The notes under the pieces were generated by a model, which searched no databases, was not told the DNA's origin, and saw only the letters and a program-made list of their open reading frames with translations. A stretch of 64,000 nt of DNA, taken from assembly GCF_003946395.1 (NCBI RefSeq), contig NZ_RHNZ01000002.1, positions 1-64,000 of the forward strand, read 5' to 3'. Position 1 is the first letter of the stretch. Each line of letters begins with the position of its first letter. The translations under genes and the position numbers were made by a program. The stretch comes from Levilactobacillus fuyuanensis. Its GTDB lineage: Bacteria > Bacillota > Bacilli > Lactobacillales > Lactobacillaceae. Shown here in pieces: positions 1 to 9,323 of the stretch.

Positions 1-419
1 GAATCACTGTCGCTATCTGAGTCACTATCGGAGTCTGAGTCGCTATCGGAATCGGAGTCGCTGTCGGAGTCTGAGTCACTGTCGGAATCTGAGTCACTGT
101 CGCTGTCAGAGTCACTATCAGAGTCTGAATCACTGTCGCTGTCAGAATCACTGTCTGAGTCAGAATCACTGTCTGAGTCGGAATCACTGTCGCTATCGGA
201 ATCACTATCAGAGTCTGAGTCACTGTCTGAGTCCGAGTCGCTGTCGGAATCGGAATCACTGTCGGAGTCTGAGTCGCTATCGGAATCTGAGTCACTGTCG
301 CTATCTGAATCACTGTCAGAATCAGAATCGCTGTCAGAGTCCGAGTCGCTATCAGAATCTGAGTCGCTGTCGCTATCTGAATCACTGTCAGAGTCTGAGT
401 CACTGTCGGAGTCCGAATC
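1..419 (-). repeat. Ser-Asp (SD) dipeptide repeat tract
   Basis: In the adhesin frame the codons alternate Ser (TCA, TCC, TCG, AGC, AGT) and Asp (GAT, GAC) without interruption from residue 1541 to the window edge, about 140 residues. The DNA is a degenerate 6-bp tandem array. In staphylococcal Clf/Sdr proteins such tracts form an extended, glycosylated wall-spanning stalk; that role is inferred here. Confidence 0.95.
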
Positions 420-3400
420 TCCTTCAGCCGCGATTGCCAAGTTTGCGTAACTTAACGCGTCGTTTGCTGCGCTAGAAGCCTTGTCTTTTGCTGCATGCGC
501 TGCTGAAGCCGCAGTTTGTGCTTGCGAAGCATACTCTTTAGCTGCCGCATTGTCCCCTGCTGCTTCTGCTGACTTAGCGTTGCTATAATTATCTGCTGCC
601 GTTGAGGCTGCTGATGATGCTTCGGATGCAGCTGTTGCGGCTGTCGATGCAGCAGTTTGGGCGTCGGCTGCATACGAAGCAGCTGATTTGTTATTTGCCG
701 CATATTGATCAGCAACGTTAGCGTAGGAACTCGCAACTGCTGCATAATCGCCAGCAACTGCTGCTGCAGACGCTGCATCTGAGGCTGCTGTTTCGGCATC
801 TTCAGAAGTTGTACCATTAACTGTCAATAACCCAGCACCCAGAGTGGTGGAATTTCCGCCAGAAGTAATCTTCAGGAAGTAGTATCCCGCCTGACTGGTC
901 TTGATGTCGGATAACGAAAGTGTTGAGTTGGTTGCGCCGTCAATAGCCGTTTGCGTACCATCTTCAGTACTTGCAAAATACCATTGGTAAGTTGCCGTGT
1001 CAGAACTTGTCCCAGCATCAGTGGCTGGTGTCCATTCCAAATCATCCCCGGCATTAACCTTCTGATCATTCAGACCACTACCAACTGTGACCACTTTCGT
1101 TGCTTTATAAGTGGTTCCATCCGCATTGGTAATGATTGCCGTAATCGTCGTGGTACCCTTCGCGTCAGCAACAGTTGTCAACACACCAGATGAATCGATG
1201 GTAGCAACTGAAGTATTGCTACTCGTCCAAGTTACATTTCCAGTGGCACTAGATGGATTAGTGTTAGCAACGTAGTTCGTCACATCATTCGTGAAGACAT
1301 AGCTATCACCACTAATCTCAATTCCAGTTGCTGGAATTTCACTATCGTAAATGTCAACTTCTGCGGTGTTGCTGTAAAGTGTGTCACCAATCAAACCATA
1401 TGAGGACTTCACTTGGAAGATTAACGTTCCAGTAAAGTCTTTGTTCGTCTTGACCGTCAATGTTGTACTTAACGTTGAGGTTGTAATAAATCCACCGGTC
1501 TTGTCAGAAGGCGTGGCTGATTCAATATATCCTGCTTTCACAGCATTATCAGTGGTCATCCACTTACCATTTACCTGAACGTACCAAGTTCCTGAGGCCC
1601 CGAAGATGTTACCTAATCCAGCGACCTTAGATGTCGCCGTCAGTGAAATCGTGTTCCCAGCAACTGTCGTCGTCATTGGCGCTGGTTGTTGCGTGTAACC
1701 AGAACTTAACGTAATCCCCCAAAGTGTCGAGGCGTTCCCACTAGGCTTGCTCTGATAAGTGTTCGTCTTGTTTGAGTAGTTCACTGCATAACTAGCTGCA
1801 ATCGTTGCATCAGATGCTGCGGCCGTTGCGACAACCGCGTAGGAAGCGGCTTCGGCAACTGAAGAATCGGCGGCAGCGGCATAAGAACTCGCTTCGACGA
1901 AATTACCCGCACTAACCGCTGAGGAAGCCAATGTCATGTAACTGGTAGCAGCTAAAGCCGCTTGATCACCATACGCAGCGTCCAACAAGGCCGATTGAGC
2001 ATAGTAAGCTGCTTGAGCCACATAAGAAGCACCTAAGCTTGTGTTATTAGGCATTGCATTGGCTAAGGAGTTCGCTACAGATGATGCCGCGTTAGCTTCA
2101 CTAGTCGCTGAGGATGTAATCGCAGCAGCTGAGGATGCTAAGGTCGTCGTGTTATCCAGTTGCGCATCGACAATGACTTTTGTTGCTGAACTAGCAGCTG
2201 TAGAAGCCGCGTTCAATGCATCCTTGGTGTAGGCTAAATTCGTTACCGCTTGGTCATACATCATTTCTGCTGTGTCGGCATCGCCTTCTGCAGCAGCCAA
2301 CGCTGCCGTAGATGCTGCACTAGAAGCTGTTTGTGCTTGTGCCAATGCTTCAGCAGCGGCGGAGACAGCAGCTTCGTAATACTCGGTTGCTCCCGAGTTG
2401 AAGTCAACCGCTGAGGAATAGGCGTTAGTAGCATCGTTAGCATGAGAGCCAGCCACAGTCGCTAAACTCGCTGCCTCACTAGCTGCGGCCGCTGTTAATT
2501 CTGCATAGCTAGATGCCAAGTAATCATTGGCCTTCGCTTTTTCCAAAGCTGTGTTCACATGGCCCAATGCGGCATTTGCTGCTGAACTAGCCGTTGTGTT
2601 ATATGAACTGGCTGTTGAAGCAGCGGCAGCGGCTTCTAAAGCATAAGAGCTAGCAGCCGAGTAATCTTTAGCCGCTTCAAAGGCAGCCGCGTTACTGTAT
2701 GCGGTACTTGCTGCTGAGGCGGCACTCGTTGCATTAGCGGCATTAGTTGCCGCAACAGCTGCATCTGATTTCGCCATATTTGCATAAGAAGTTGCTGCGG
2801 CAATGCCATCAATGTTGGCTACTTCATAAGCATTCGAGATAGCACTGCTAGCATTAGACGCTGCAGCATTTGCCGCATCCGCATAACTTGCCGCTAAACT
2901 GGATGCGTTAGACGCTTGATCCGTGTAATCCCCATTTGCATCAGTGACTACAACTGTCAAAACGTTGGAGGCTGCCTTAAATGCTGTAGAACTTAGGACA
3001 ACACTCTTCTTACCACTTACAACCGCTTGGAAATAGTATGTTCCCGCAACGTTCAACGTGAAGGTATTTGTCGTCTTAGTCTTAGTTCCGGTCGTCGTTT
3101 TCAATTGTGACCAGTTCGTACCGTCAGTAGAATATAACCACGTATAAGTCTGCGTTCCAGTCAAACCGTACAGAGCACCCAAATTACTAATTTCCGTAGT
3201 AATCGTGATCGTATCGCCTACTGACACAGCGTCTTCACTAATTGCAGTCGTCAATGTTGCCCCATCTTTATCAGTCTGCTCACCAGTAACGTGCGTATTG
3301 AATTTCTCTGCTAATGCTGCAGCTACCGCAGCGTCACTAGCTGCTGACGATGCGAGAGCGGCAGAACTGGCAGCTGCCTTAGCGTAGGAAGTTGCATCCT

Positions 3401-5039
3401 TAGCTGTAGAAGCATTGGCAGCATTCACCGCTGCCGTAGAAGCAGCTGCTGCTGCTGAAGCGGCGATTGTTGCTGAGCTGGCGGCATCGGCAGCGTACAG
3501 AACAGATTGGTCACCTTCATACTGTGCCGCCTCCGAAGCTGAACTACTAGCAGCCGTTGCATCAGAACTAGCATTGCTTGCACTGGCCGCTGCACTGTTC
3601 GCAATGTTTGAAATTGCTAACGTAGAAGCTTCCTCAGCCTTTGCCTGTGCAACGCTCGTAGCCGTCGTAGCTGTTTCCAAAGTCGTCACAGCTTCACTCG
3701 CTAAGCCATTAGCCGTTGACAGAGCACCCATCGCAGCGTTGTATTCCGTATCGTCCGTAGCAGTTGCAGCGGCTTCGGCGGCATTACTTGCCACCGTCCA
3801 AGCTTGCGCTGCTTTGGTAGCAGCATCGTTTAAGGCTGCAGCAGCACTGCTTGCTTCAGCTGCGGCACTGTTAGCTGCTGAGTAAGCTGATAACGCAGCA
3901 GAATTGGTTTTATCATATTGTGTTGCCGTGTAAGCACTACTTGCAGCAGCGGCAGCCGATGCAGCCAATTCATTGGCCGTGCTGGCAGCGGCGTTAATGC
4001 TGGTGCTAGCACTGCTGACCAAGTATACGATCTGTTGTGTTGCGGCGTTCCGTGTAGCCATCGCGGCAGAATCTGCCATTGATGCGTATGAGCTCACTTC
4101 AGCCGTGTACGACGTTGCCATAGACAATGCATTCACGTAAGCCATAGTGTTCGCGCCGACATCCCCGGCGGCACCCCCGGCGGCAATATCGATTGAAGCC
4201 TGAGAGTACATCGCAGCTAAACTATTATAGTGCTCAACAAATTCGTAAGCTTTTGCAGCTTCCTTGTAGGCACTCTGTGCGGCGCTGTTTGCCGTTTGAA
4301 CGTCTAACGCATTTTGAGTTTCTACAACCGCTGCATAGCTACTTGCCGAACTAGCTGCGGACGAAGCAGCTGCTAAATTAGCAGCCGCTTCCGCATTCTC
4401 TTCAGCTGTACTATTATCATTGGCAGCACTTGATCCGACCGTAGCGCTTTCATAAGAAGGCGTTACAACTGCCTTTTTAGTAGTTGCGACCTTGGTTACC
4501 ACTTTATTCACATTGGTGGTCAACGTCACATCTACTTTAGCCGTTGATGCCAAACTAGCAGCAGTGGCCGAATCGGTCACTGCACTTGCGGCACTTATGG
4601 CTTCAGCAGAAGTGCTCGTCGCACTAGTAGAACTCGCGGCACTTGAAGATGTTGTTTCTGAATGACTGCTAGTCGCAACTACTTCATCCTCTTGTACGGC
4701 AGTTGCCGCAGATGAAGCCGCGCTAGAAGTAGCTGAAGAATCCGCACCACTAGCTGAAGAGCTGGCGGCCTCAGATGTTGCTTCAGATGTATTAGTTGAT
4801 GATGCGTTCGACTCTAGTTCATCCGCAGCCGCGCCTGCTGAGCTTGCTGCTGATGAAACAACCTGTGCATTACTACTGGTATCGGCTTGACTAGTGCTAT
4901 CTGCACTTGCGGTCAATGATCCAGCCCCCAAAAGCGAAAATGATGCCAGTGCAGCGAAGACCCAGGTCTTCCCTACCTTGTACATCTTGTACCGCAGCTT
5001 GGGGTCGCCATTAAAAGCTTTATTCCGCATGAATTTCAC
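1..5039 (-). CDS. Large KxYKxGKxW-signal Ser/Ala-rich adhesin with SD repeats (partial, C-terminus off the window)
   Basis: A single open frame of about 1680 codons runs from 5039 to the left edge; I read it through and met no stop. The GTG at 5039 follows AAGGAGGA by 9 nt; the ATG at 5030 is too distant. Residues 18-26 form the KxYKxGKxW signal motif (KMYKVGKTW), followed by a hydrophobic core and an AxA-type site near residue 45; in serine-rich adhesins this signal type is associated with the accessory SecA2/SecY2 route. Next come a Ser/Ala-rich stalk (about 45-590), an Ig-like segment (about 594-700), more Ala/Ser helical repeats of ASSYA/ASSAA type (700-1100), Ig-like segments (about 1100-1407, with a Big_2-like part at 1237-1319 containing [14 protein letters not shown]), another Ala/Ser stretch, and an SD tract from residue 1541. 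An LPXTG anchor is expected beyond the edge but is not visible. Likely a glycosylated cell-surface adhesin; the ligand is unknown. Confidence 0.93.
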   Translation of the reverse strand, partial: MKFMRNKAFNGDPKLRYKMYKVGKTWVFAALASFSLLGAGSLTASADSTSQADTSSNAQVVSSAASSAGAAADELESNASSTNTSEATSEAASSSASGADSSATSSAASSAATAVQEDEVVATSSHSETTSSSAASSTSATSTSAEAISAASAVTDSATAASLASTAKVDVTLTTNVNKVVTKVATTKKAVVTPSYESATVGSSAANDNSTAEENAEAAANLAAASSAASSASSYAAVVETQNALDVQTANSAAQSAYKEAAKAYEFVEHYNSLAAMYSQASIDIAAGGAAGDVGANTMAYVNALSMATSYTAEVSSYASMADSAAMATRNAATQQIVYLVSSASTSINAAASTANELAASAAAAASSAYTATQYDKTNSAALSAYSAANSAAAEASSAAAALNDAATKAAQAWTVASNAAEAAATATDDTEYNAAMGALSTANGLASEAVTTLETATTATSVAQAKAEEASTLAISNIANSAAASASNASSDATAASSSASEAAQYEGDQSVLYAADAASSATIAASAAAAASTAAVNAANASTAKDATSYAKAAASSAALASSAASDAAVAAALAEKFNTHVTGEQTDKDGATLTTAISEDAVSVGDTITITTEISNLGALYGLTGTQTYTWLYSTDGTNWSQLKTTTGTKTKTTNTFTLNVAGTYYFQAVVSGKKSVVLSSTAFKAASNVLTVVVTDANGDYTDQASNASSLAASYADAANAAASNASSAISNAYEVANIDGIAAATSYANMAKSDAAVAATNAANATSAASAASTAYSNAAAFEAAKDYSAASSYALEAAAAASTASSYNTTASSAANAALGHVNTALEKAKANDYLASSYAELTAAAASEAASLATVAGSHANDATNAYSSAVDFNSGATEYYEAAVSAAAEALAQAQTASSAASTAALAAAEGDADTAEMMYDQAVTNLAYTKDALNAASTAASSATKVIVDAQLDNTTTLASSAAAITSSATSEANAASSVANSLANAMPNNTSLGASYVAQAAYYAQSALLDAAYGDQAALAATSYMTLASSAVSAGNFVEASSYAAAADSSVAEAASYAVVATAAASDATIAASYAVNYSNKTNTYQSKPSGNASTLWGITLSSGYTQQPAPMTTTVAGNTISLTATSKVAGLGNIFGASGTWYVQVNGKWMTTDNAVKAGYIESATPSDKTGGFITTSTLSTTLTVKTNKDFTGTLIFQVKSSYGLIGDTLYSNTAEVDIYDSEIPATGIEISGDSYVFTNDVTNYVANTNPSSATGNVTWTSSNTSVATIDSSGVLTTVADAKGTTTITAIITNADGTTYKATKVVTVGSGLNDQKVNAGDDLEWTPATDAGTSSDTATYQWYFASTEDGTQTAIDGATNSTLSLSDIKTSQAGYYFLKITSGGNSTTLGAGLLTVNGTTSEDAETAASDAASAAAVAGDYAAVASSYANVADQYAANNKSAASYAADAQTAASTAATAASEASSAASTAADNYSNAKSAEAAGDNAAAKEYASQAQTAASAAHAAKDKASSAANDALSYANLAIAAEGDSDSDSDSDSDSDSDSDSDSDSDSDSDSDSDSDSDSDSDSDSDSDSDSDSDSDSDSDSDSDSDSDSDSDSDSDSDSDSDSDSDSDSDSDSDSDSDSDSDSDSDSDSDSDSDSDSDSDSDSDSDSDSDSDSDSDSDSDSD

Positions 5040-5077
5040 TTTTAATCGTCCTCCTTAAGTTGTCTGTGAAATGTTGG

Positions 5078-5115
5078 CTGTAGACATGCCTCCCAGTTCC
5101 GCATCATGTCTACAG
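5078..5115 (-). promoter_or_regulatory. 5' UTR hairpin of the adhesin gene
   Basis: CTGTAGACATG and CATGTCTACAG form a perfect 11-bp inverted repeat with a 16-nt loop. On the transcript strand the loop ends in GGGAGG, a second Shine-Dalgarno-like string. The hairpin lies 22 nt upstream of the real AAGGAGGA site and could affect mRNA stability or ribosome loading. A possible promoter (ATGACT, 18 nt, TATAGA) lies just upstream near 5140-5170, but it is weak. Confidence 0.55.
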
Positions 5116-5903
5116 GTTTACAAGTTAAGTGTAATTGGTCTATACACTTTTCTACAATGAAGAGTCATACGTATAAACGAGTATCCCCTATGAACGAGCT
5201 CTTCAACAAAATCATTTTATCATAAATTTACTATGCACACTATTTTAAAGATAAAATTATCATTGGTCTATCTTAAAAAACGATAAAAATTGAAAATGTT
5301 CTAATTTTATAACAGCAACTTCTAATTTTAAGGATAACTGATTAACTGTCTATTTTTAGTGTTCATGAAAGATTTTTAACTGTTCGTGTCAGTTTATAAG
5401 TGCCGACATATCAGTACTTACAGTGATATGAACTATTGTTCATCTTGGAGGGGGGACTTTATATACAGCTGATACCATTAACGAATGCACTTTCGTTAGT
5501 TTCTTTTTTTATCTACTTTTATGATATTTTGATTAAAAAATCTGTATGGGTTGATGATTTTGTGCCTCTTTTACTGGCCATAAATCCATCAATAAAGCAA
5601 GCATATGATTCGCAAATATGGCAGTAAATCGTGTGCATCCGGTTGCATCAAAACGCCAATTTACTCACACTAATTAAAAAACGTAACATACAAACTACAG
5701 CTTCTTGATCAGCTGATAACCTACCCTATTCTTAATTCAAGAACAGACATCCCTTAAATAGGCGAATTCATTTGTTTTCACAAATGTTTACGTCATTTCA
5801 AGGTGCAATGAAATCGTTTGTAAGTGACCATTTGTAACTTCTTAAGTTTGCGGGTGATTTTTTCTCATCGCTGGCCACCTACCCCTTATTAGTTACATAG
5901 ACA
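5116..5903. other. AT-rich intergenic region upstream of the adhesin
   Basis: This 790-bp stretch is clearly more AT-rich than its neighbours and has no convincing gene. A 63-codon plus-strand frame at 5436 needs a TTG start with no ribosome binding site before it. The region most likely holds the adhesin promoter and its upstream regulatory sequence. Confidence 0.5.
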
Positions 5904-5945
5904 AACCAAAAGGACCCAACACTGGTATTCACCAATGCTGAGTCC
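5904..5945 (-). terminator. Intrinsic terminator after the matrixin pair
   Basis: On the minus strand GGACTCAGCATTGGT pairs with ACCAGTGTTGGGTCC (15 positions, three of them G-U) around a GAAT loop, followed by TTTTGGTTTGT. It separates the matrixin genes from the adhesin transcript. Confidence 0.75.
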
Positions 5946-5953
5946 CTATCTCA

Positions 5954-6823
5954 CTATTTAGTTGAAAGTTGACCGTTATTATAAATGACGGTCATTTGTT
6001 GGCCACTCAAAACAGCAGCTCCTAATTTACGTGGATGCTGCCAACTGATTCCAGCCAATGCGACTGCCGCTGCATCCATCGGCGTGCTACGAATTCCTTT
6101 GCGATTAGCTGGCAACATGTTAGGCCCGGTCTCCCAGACACTCATGACCTCCGGCGTAATGTAGCCGATGGCCCCGGCATTCCCGCCAGTCTTGCCACCG
6201 CCTAACGTCGGGATACCCAGTGCGTGTCCCATCTCACGAATCAGCACTGCCTCACGGTTATTCTGATCCTCAGCCGCGGTGAATCCCTTCGTCTTCCAAT
6301 TTGCCGGGTAGAATTTCATCCCCGTGCCATCGTACTGCTGACCACCAATGTATTTATCCTTACTCTTGGCATCATGGATAATCTCATCGCTGGCCTTCGC
6401 TTTATCGACAACCTGCACAATGTCATAACCAGCGACCCGATTCCAAAACGCAGCGGCATCCTTGACCATTGGCGTTGTCATCATCTTAGACTCGCTGTAT
6501 ATCTGTAAGATGCCATCGCTCCCCACAAAGTTTCGGATACTTTTACCATTCATTTTGTAAACGTGGCGGGTGGCAACTGCATCCAAACTATGATTACCCG
6601 TGTACTTTGTGCCATGGGTAATCTTGGTGAGCCGTTCGAGCTCTGACTGCTTATACGTTTTTAAATTGATGACGCCATCGACTGTATTCGTCGCCTTCGT
6701 CCGCTGATAATAGTGCGCATCGTCAGTCATCGAAGCATTCAACCGATTGAGCCCCATGAAGACACCCGCCACCACGAGTGCTAGGACTAACAGAATGGCC
6801 AGTCGTTTCGTTAATTTTGTCAT
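5954..6823 (-). CDS. Matrixin-like membrane-anchored protein with degenerate zinc site
   Basis: 289 aa with one N-terminal membrane segment (about residues 8-24) and an extracytoplasmic domain closely similar to the product of the gene immediately upstream. Where that paralog has HExxHxxGxxH, this protein has REMGHALGIPT at 196-206. The first zinc histidine is Arg (CGT) and the third is Thr (ACG), while Glu197 and His200 remain. The Met-turn region (PEVMSVW) is still recognisable. With two of three zinc ligands missing it is unlikely to be an active metalloprotease; a regulatory or substrate-binding pseudo-enzyme is the simplest reading. The ATG overlaps the upstream stop as ATGA and follows GGGGGAG, so translation is probably coupled. 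Confidence 0.85.
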   Translation of the reverse strand: MTKLTKRLAILLVLALVVAGVFMGLNRLNASMTDDAHYYQRTKATNTVDGVINLKTYKQSELERLTKITHGTKYTGNHSLDAVATRHVYKMNGKSIRNFVGSDGILQIYSESKMMTTPMVKDAAAFWNRVAGYDIVQVVDKAKASDEIIHDAKSKDKYIGGQQYDGTGMKFYPANWKTKGFTAAEDQNNREAVLIREMGHALGIPTLGGGKTGGNAGAIGYITPEVMSVWETGPNMLPANRKGIRSTPMDAAAVALAGISWQHPRKLGAAVLSGQQMTVIYNNGQLSTK

Positions 6824-7686
6824 GCTTCACTCCCCCGTGGAATTGTTGACGTTAATTTTCCGTGATTGTAGGTGACCGCAGCCGTTGGGGTCGTCAGCAC
6901 CCAGCTAGCCAATTTACGCGGTCGTTGCCAGCTCAAACCAGCAAGGGCCAGTGCCGCCGCATCAACCGCCGTACTGCGCACACCCAAAGGATTACGCACC
7001 GGTCGCCACGGCGCCATGAACTCCGTCGTGATGATTCCTGAACTGGCCGCGTTCCCACCCAGTGGTCCGCCACCCAAGTGTGGAATGCCTAAGGCGTGGC
7101 CAATCTCATGAATCAGTGCCGCTTCCTGCCAATTCTTCTGATCCTTGGCTGAGAGGCCACTCAGGTGCCAATTTTGAGGAAAAAACACCAAGCCTTGGCC
7201 GTTGTAAGCCTGTCGTCCTAAGACACCACGCTGAATCTCATCGTCATGAATCACCTCATCGCTTAGCCGCTGACTGTCGACAACTTCAACGATTTGAGCA
7301 CCTGCGATCTGATTCCAGTAAGCAGCCGCATCTCGAACCATTGCCGTCGTCATAAAATTAGATTTGTTGTACAGCTGCAGCACGCCATCCTGCCCAACAA
7401 TGTTCGGAAGTGGCTTCCCCTCCAATTGATAGGCATACTTCGTCGCGGCCAGATCCAAGCTCGTATTGCCATGATATTGGCCGCCATGCGTTATCTGCGT
7501 CAACTTGGTCAGCTCTTCTTGGGAATAGTACCCTCGCGCAATGGTCCCACGATTATCGGTCTTCGTTCGCTGATAGTAGTGTCGGTTCGGACCGCCTACG
7601 ACACGCTGCGTGACCTGATATCCCAAAAATCCAACGAGAATAATTCCCAAGATTACAGCCATCCAGATTCCTCCTGAACGATGCAT
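6820..7686 (-). CDS. Matrixin-family (M10-like) membrane-anchored zinc metalloprotease
   Basis: 288 aa. I start it at the ATG at 7686, 7 nt after AAGGAGG; the in-frame GTG at 7692 is only 1 nt from that site. A membrane segment at about residues 8-26 places the catalytic domain outside the cell. The full zinc motif HEIGHALGIPH is at 193-203 (His193, Glu194, His197, His203), followed by a Met-turn (EFMAPW). The gene lies between the adhesin and the glycosyltransferases and shares a coupled transcript with its degenerate paralog, so processing or shedding of the adhesin is a reasonable guess. No substrate can be read from the sequence. Confidence 0.9.
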   Translation of the reverse strand: MHRSGGIWMAVILGIILVGFLGYQVTQRVVGGPNRHYYQRTKTDNRGTIARGYYSQEELTKLTQITHGGQYHGNTSLDLAATKYAYQLEGKPLPNIVGQDGVLQLYNKSNFMTTAMVRDAAAYWNQIAGAQIVEVVDSQRLSDEVIHDDEIQRGVLGRQAYNGQGLVFFPQNWHLSGLSAKDQKNWQEAALIHEIGHALGIPHLGGGPLGGNAASSGIITTEFMAPWRPVRNPLGVRSTAVDAAALALAGLSWQRPRKLASWVLTTPTAAVTYNHGKLTSTIPRGSEA

Positions 7687-7704
7687 GTGCACACCTCCTT
7701 AGAT

Positions 7705-7743
7705 AGAAAAACCGCCCCAACAAAAAACGTTTTCGGCGGTTTC
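7705..7743 (-). terminator. Intrinsic terminator after the glycosyltransferase genes
   Basis: On the minus strand AACCGCC pairs with GGCGGTT around an AT-rich loop, followed by a T-run. It lies between the last glycosyltransferase stop and the ribosome binding site of the matrixin gene. Confidence 0.75.
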
Positions 7744-7751
7744 CCTTTACT

Positions 7752-9293
7752 TTAATCCGTTGTAACGGCGGTCTTATCTTGGGTCAGACTGGTAAAGTAG
7801 TCCAGCAGTTGTTGCCACTGTTCAAAAACAGCATCTTCGGAGTAACGCTTGGCATTCTCATACGCAGCATCACTGTATGCGCGCAGTTGCTCCCGGTCAC
7901 TGAGCAACTCAATCAAGGCATCTGCTAATTGCTGTGGCTTGCCATTTTCCGTTAAGATCCCGGTCTCGCCATCCTGGATAATATCGCTAGGTCCATACTT
8001 CACGTCGTTAGCAACCATCGGTACCCCGTGAGATTGGGCTTCCAACAAGGTCAACGAGAAACCTTCTGCACGACTTGGCAGAACACCCAGTTGAGCACGG
8101 TCGTACACGGCGCCAATATCATGCGTGTACCCCTTGAAGCTGACAGCATCGGTCAGGCCAGCATCGACCACCTGTTGCTTGAATTTCTTTTCAATATCAC
8201 CGTTGGCGTAACCCCAGAGTTCGAGGCGGGCATCCGGAAATTGTTGATGCACCTGCGCAAAGGCTTCAATAGAATGATTTTGCTGTTTTTCCGGTGCCAA
8301 CCGAGCCACGTGCACGATCAGATTCTTCTGGCGTTTGTCGAACGCCTGGTGCTTGCGAGCAATCTCCTCGTCGGTCACATAACCAACGGGAATGGTAAAT
8401 GCCGGAATTGCCGTCCCGAACCGGTCCACAATATCTTGCGATTGCTCTGGTGTTGCCGAAATTACGGCATCCCACTTGTCCCAATTATTTAACGCATTCG
8501 TATAGTTGTTATTCAGCGGCGAGTGTAACATATCACTGGGATCGCTGACGTGGTCGTTGTGCAGATGGAGCACCTTAAACGCCGACGTCTGCATGTGAAA
8601 GAGTGCCCAGTCACATTCCACAGTTCGGTCACAGATGAAGACGTTGGCTGTTGACTGCGCATTTAACTCATCATAGAAGAAACGCGTCAATTCATTCATC
8701 CCACTAAAGACCCAGTTACTCTGACGATAATTCAATACCCGCCAAGAAATGCAGGCCTTGCCAGCACGATTGAGGTAATGATTCTTTTCAATATGCACCA
8801 GGCCATCCGGCCCAAAGTACTGTTCCTGAGAAATCTTGCCTTCCCAGTCAAAGAGCTGCTCGAGACTCTTGAAGCCACGAACGTCCCACCAAACCATCTT
8901 AATGGTTCGGCCGTTAACGTCGAAGTATTGGACATTACTAATTTCCTCACTGTCCTTGCGGAAATAGATGATCATCATCATTTTCCCCTGGGCAAAGACC
9001 TGAAGCTGATTATCCTTCCGCGTTGTCGTCGTGTTTGCCGGTAAGGAGAAGTCATTCATGGCAAATGACTTGGCAACCACATCAACACTGCCACAGAAGA
9101 ACTCAAACAAGTTCACAAAGTTTTCACGCGCAATACCTGCCTGCCGCAGGATGTTTGTGAGATCCATCGAGAAGACACGCGTCACGATTTTAGCTGGCAC
9201 CTGATGCTTGTCAAACAGCCGTAACCGGTTGATTTCGGCTTGTTCGATTCCTGATTTTGAATATTGCATGTTGTCATTTAAAAAATAATACAT
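7752..9293 (-). CDS. GT4 glycosyltransferase, TarM/SdgB/GtfA-like (paralog C)
   Basis: 513 aa from the ATG at 9293, which has AAAGGAAGG upstream; a longer frame from a TTG at 9314 reads through that site. The start MYYFLNDN is shared in form with two paralogs upstream. The N-terminal half is the beta-rich extension found in TarM, SdgA/SdgB and accessory-Sec GtfA proteins; the C-terminal half is a GT-B fold. VARLAPEKQ supplies the Arg/Lys donor-phosphate site, and EGFSLTLLE is an intact EX7E motif. Such enzymes add GlcNAc or glucose to Ser/Thr of surface proteins or to teichoic acid. Beside an SD-repeat adhesin, Ser O-glycosylation is the favoured role (inference). It lies 30 nt after paralog B. 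Confidence 0.88.
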   Translation of the reverse strand: MYYFLNDNMQYSKSGIEQAEINRLRLFDKHQVPAKIVTRVFSMDLTNILRQAGIARENFVNLFEFFCGSVDVVAKSFAMNDFSLPANTTTTRKDNQLQVFAQGKMMMIIYFRKDSEEISNVQYFDVNGRTIKMVWWDVRGFKSLEQLFDWEGKISQEQYFGPDGLVHIEKNHYLNRAGKACISWRVLNYRQSNWVFSGMNELTRFFYDELNAQSTANVFICDRTVECDWALFHMQTSAFKVLHLHNDHVSDPSDMLHSPLNNNYTNALNNWDKWDAVISATPEQSQDIVDRFGTAIPAFTIPVGYVTDEEIARKHQAFDKRQKNLIVHVARLAPEKQQNHSIEAFAQVHQQFPDARLELWGYANGDIEKKFKQQVVDAGLTDAVSFKGYTHDIGAVYDRAQLGVLPSRAEGFSLTLLEAQSHGVPMVANDVKYGPSDIIQDGETGILTENGKPQQLADALIELLSDREQLRAYSDAAYENAKRYSEDAVFEQWQQLLDYFTSLTQDKTAVTTD

Positions 9294-9323
9294 TCCCGGA
9301 CCTTCCTTTCTCAAGCCGCTACG

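Noticed and set aside
1-419. CRISPR-like array
   Set aside because: The repeats are 6 bp, contiguous and in frame as Ser-Asp codons, with no spacers.
3415-3885. 156-codon alanine-rich plus-strand frame
   Set aside because: It is antisense to the continuous adhesin frame and mirrors its Ala/Ser codons; no ribosome binding site.
5436-5627. Small plus-strand gene of 63 codons with hydrophobic content
   Set aside because: It needs a TTG start with no upstream Shine-Dalgarno; the GGAGGGGGG string lies inside the frame and no start codon follows it.
5954-6823. Active second metalloprotease
   Set aside because: Two of three zinc ligands are replaced (Arg196, Thr206), confirmed from the codons CGT and ACG.
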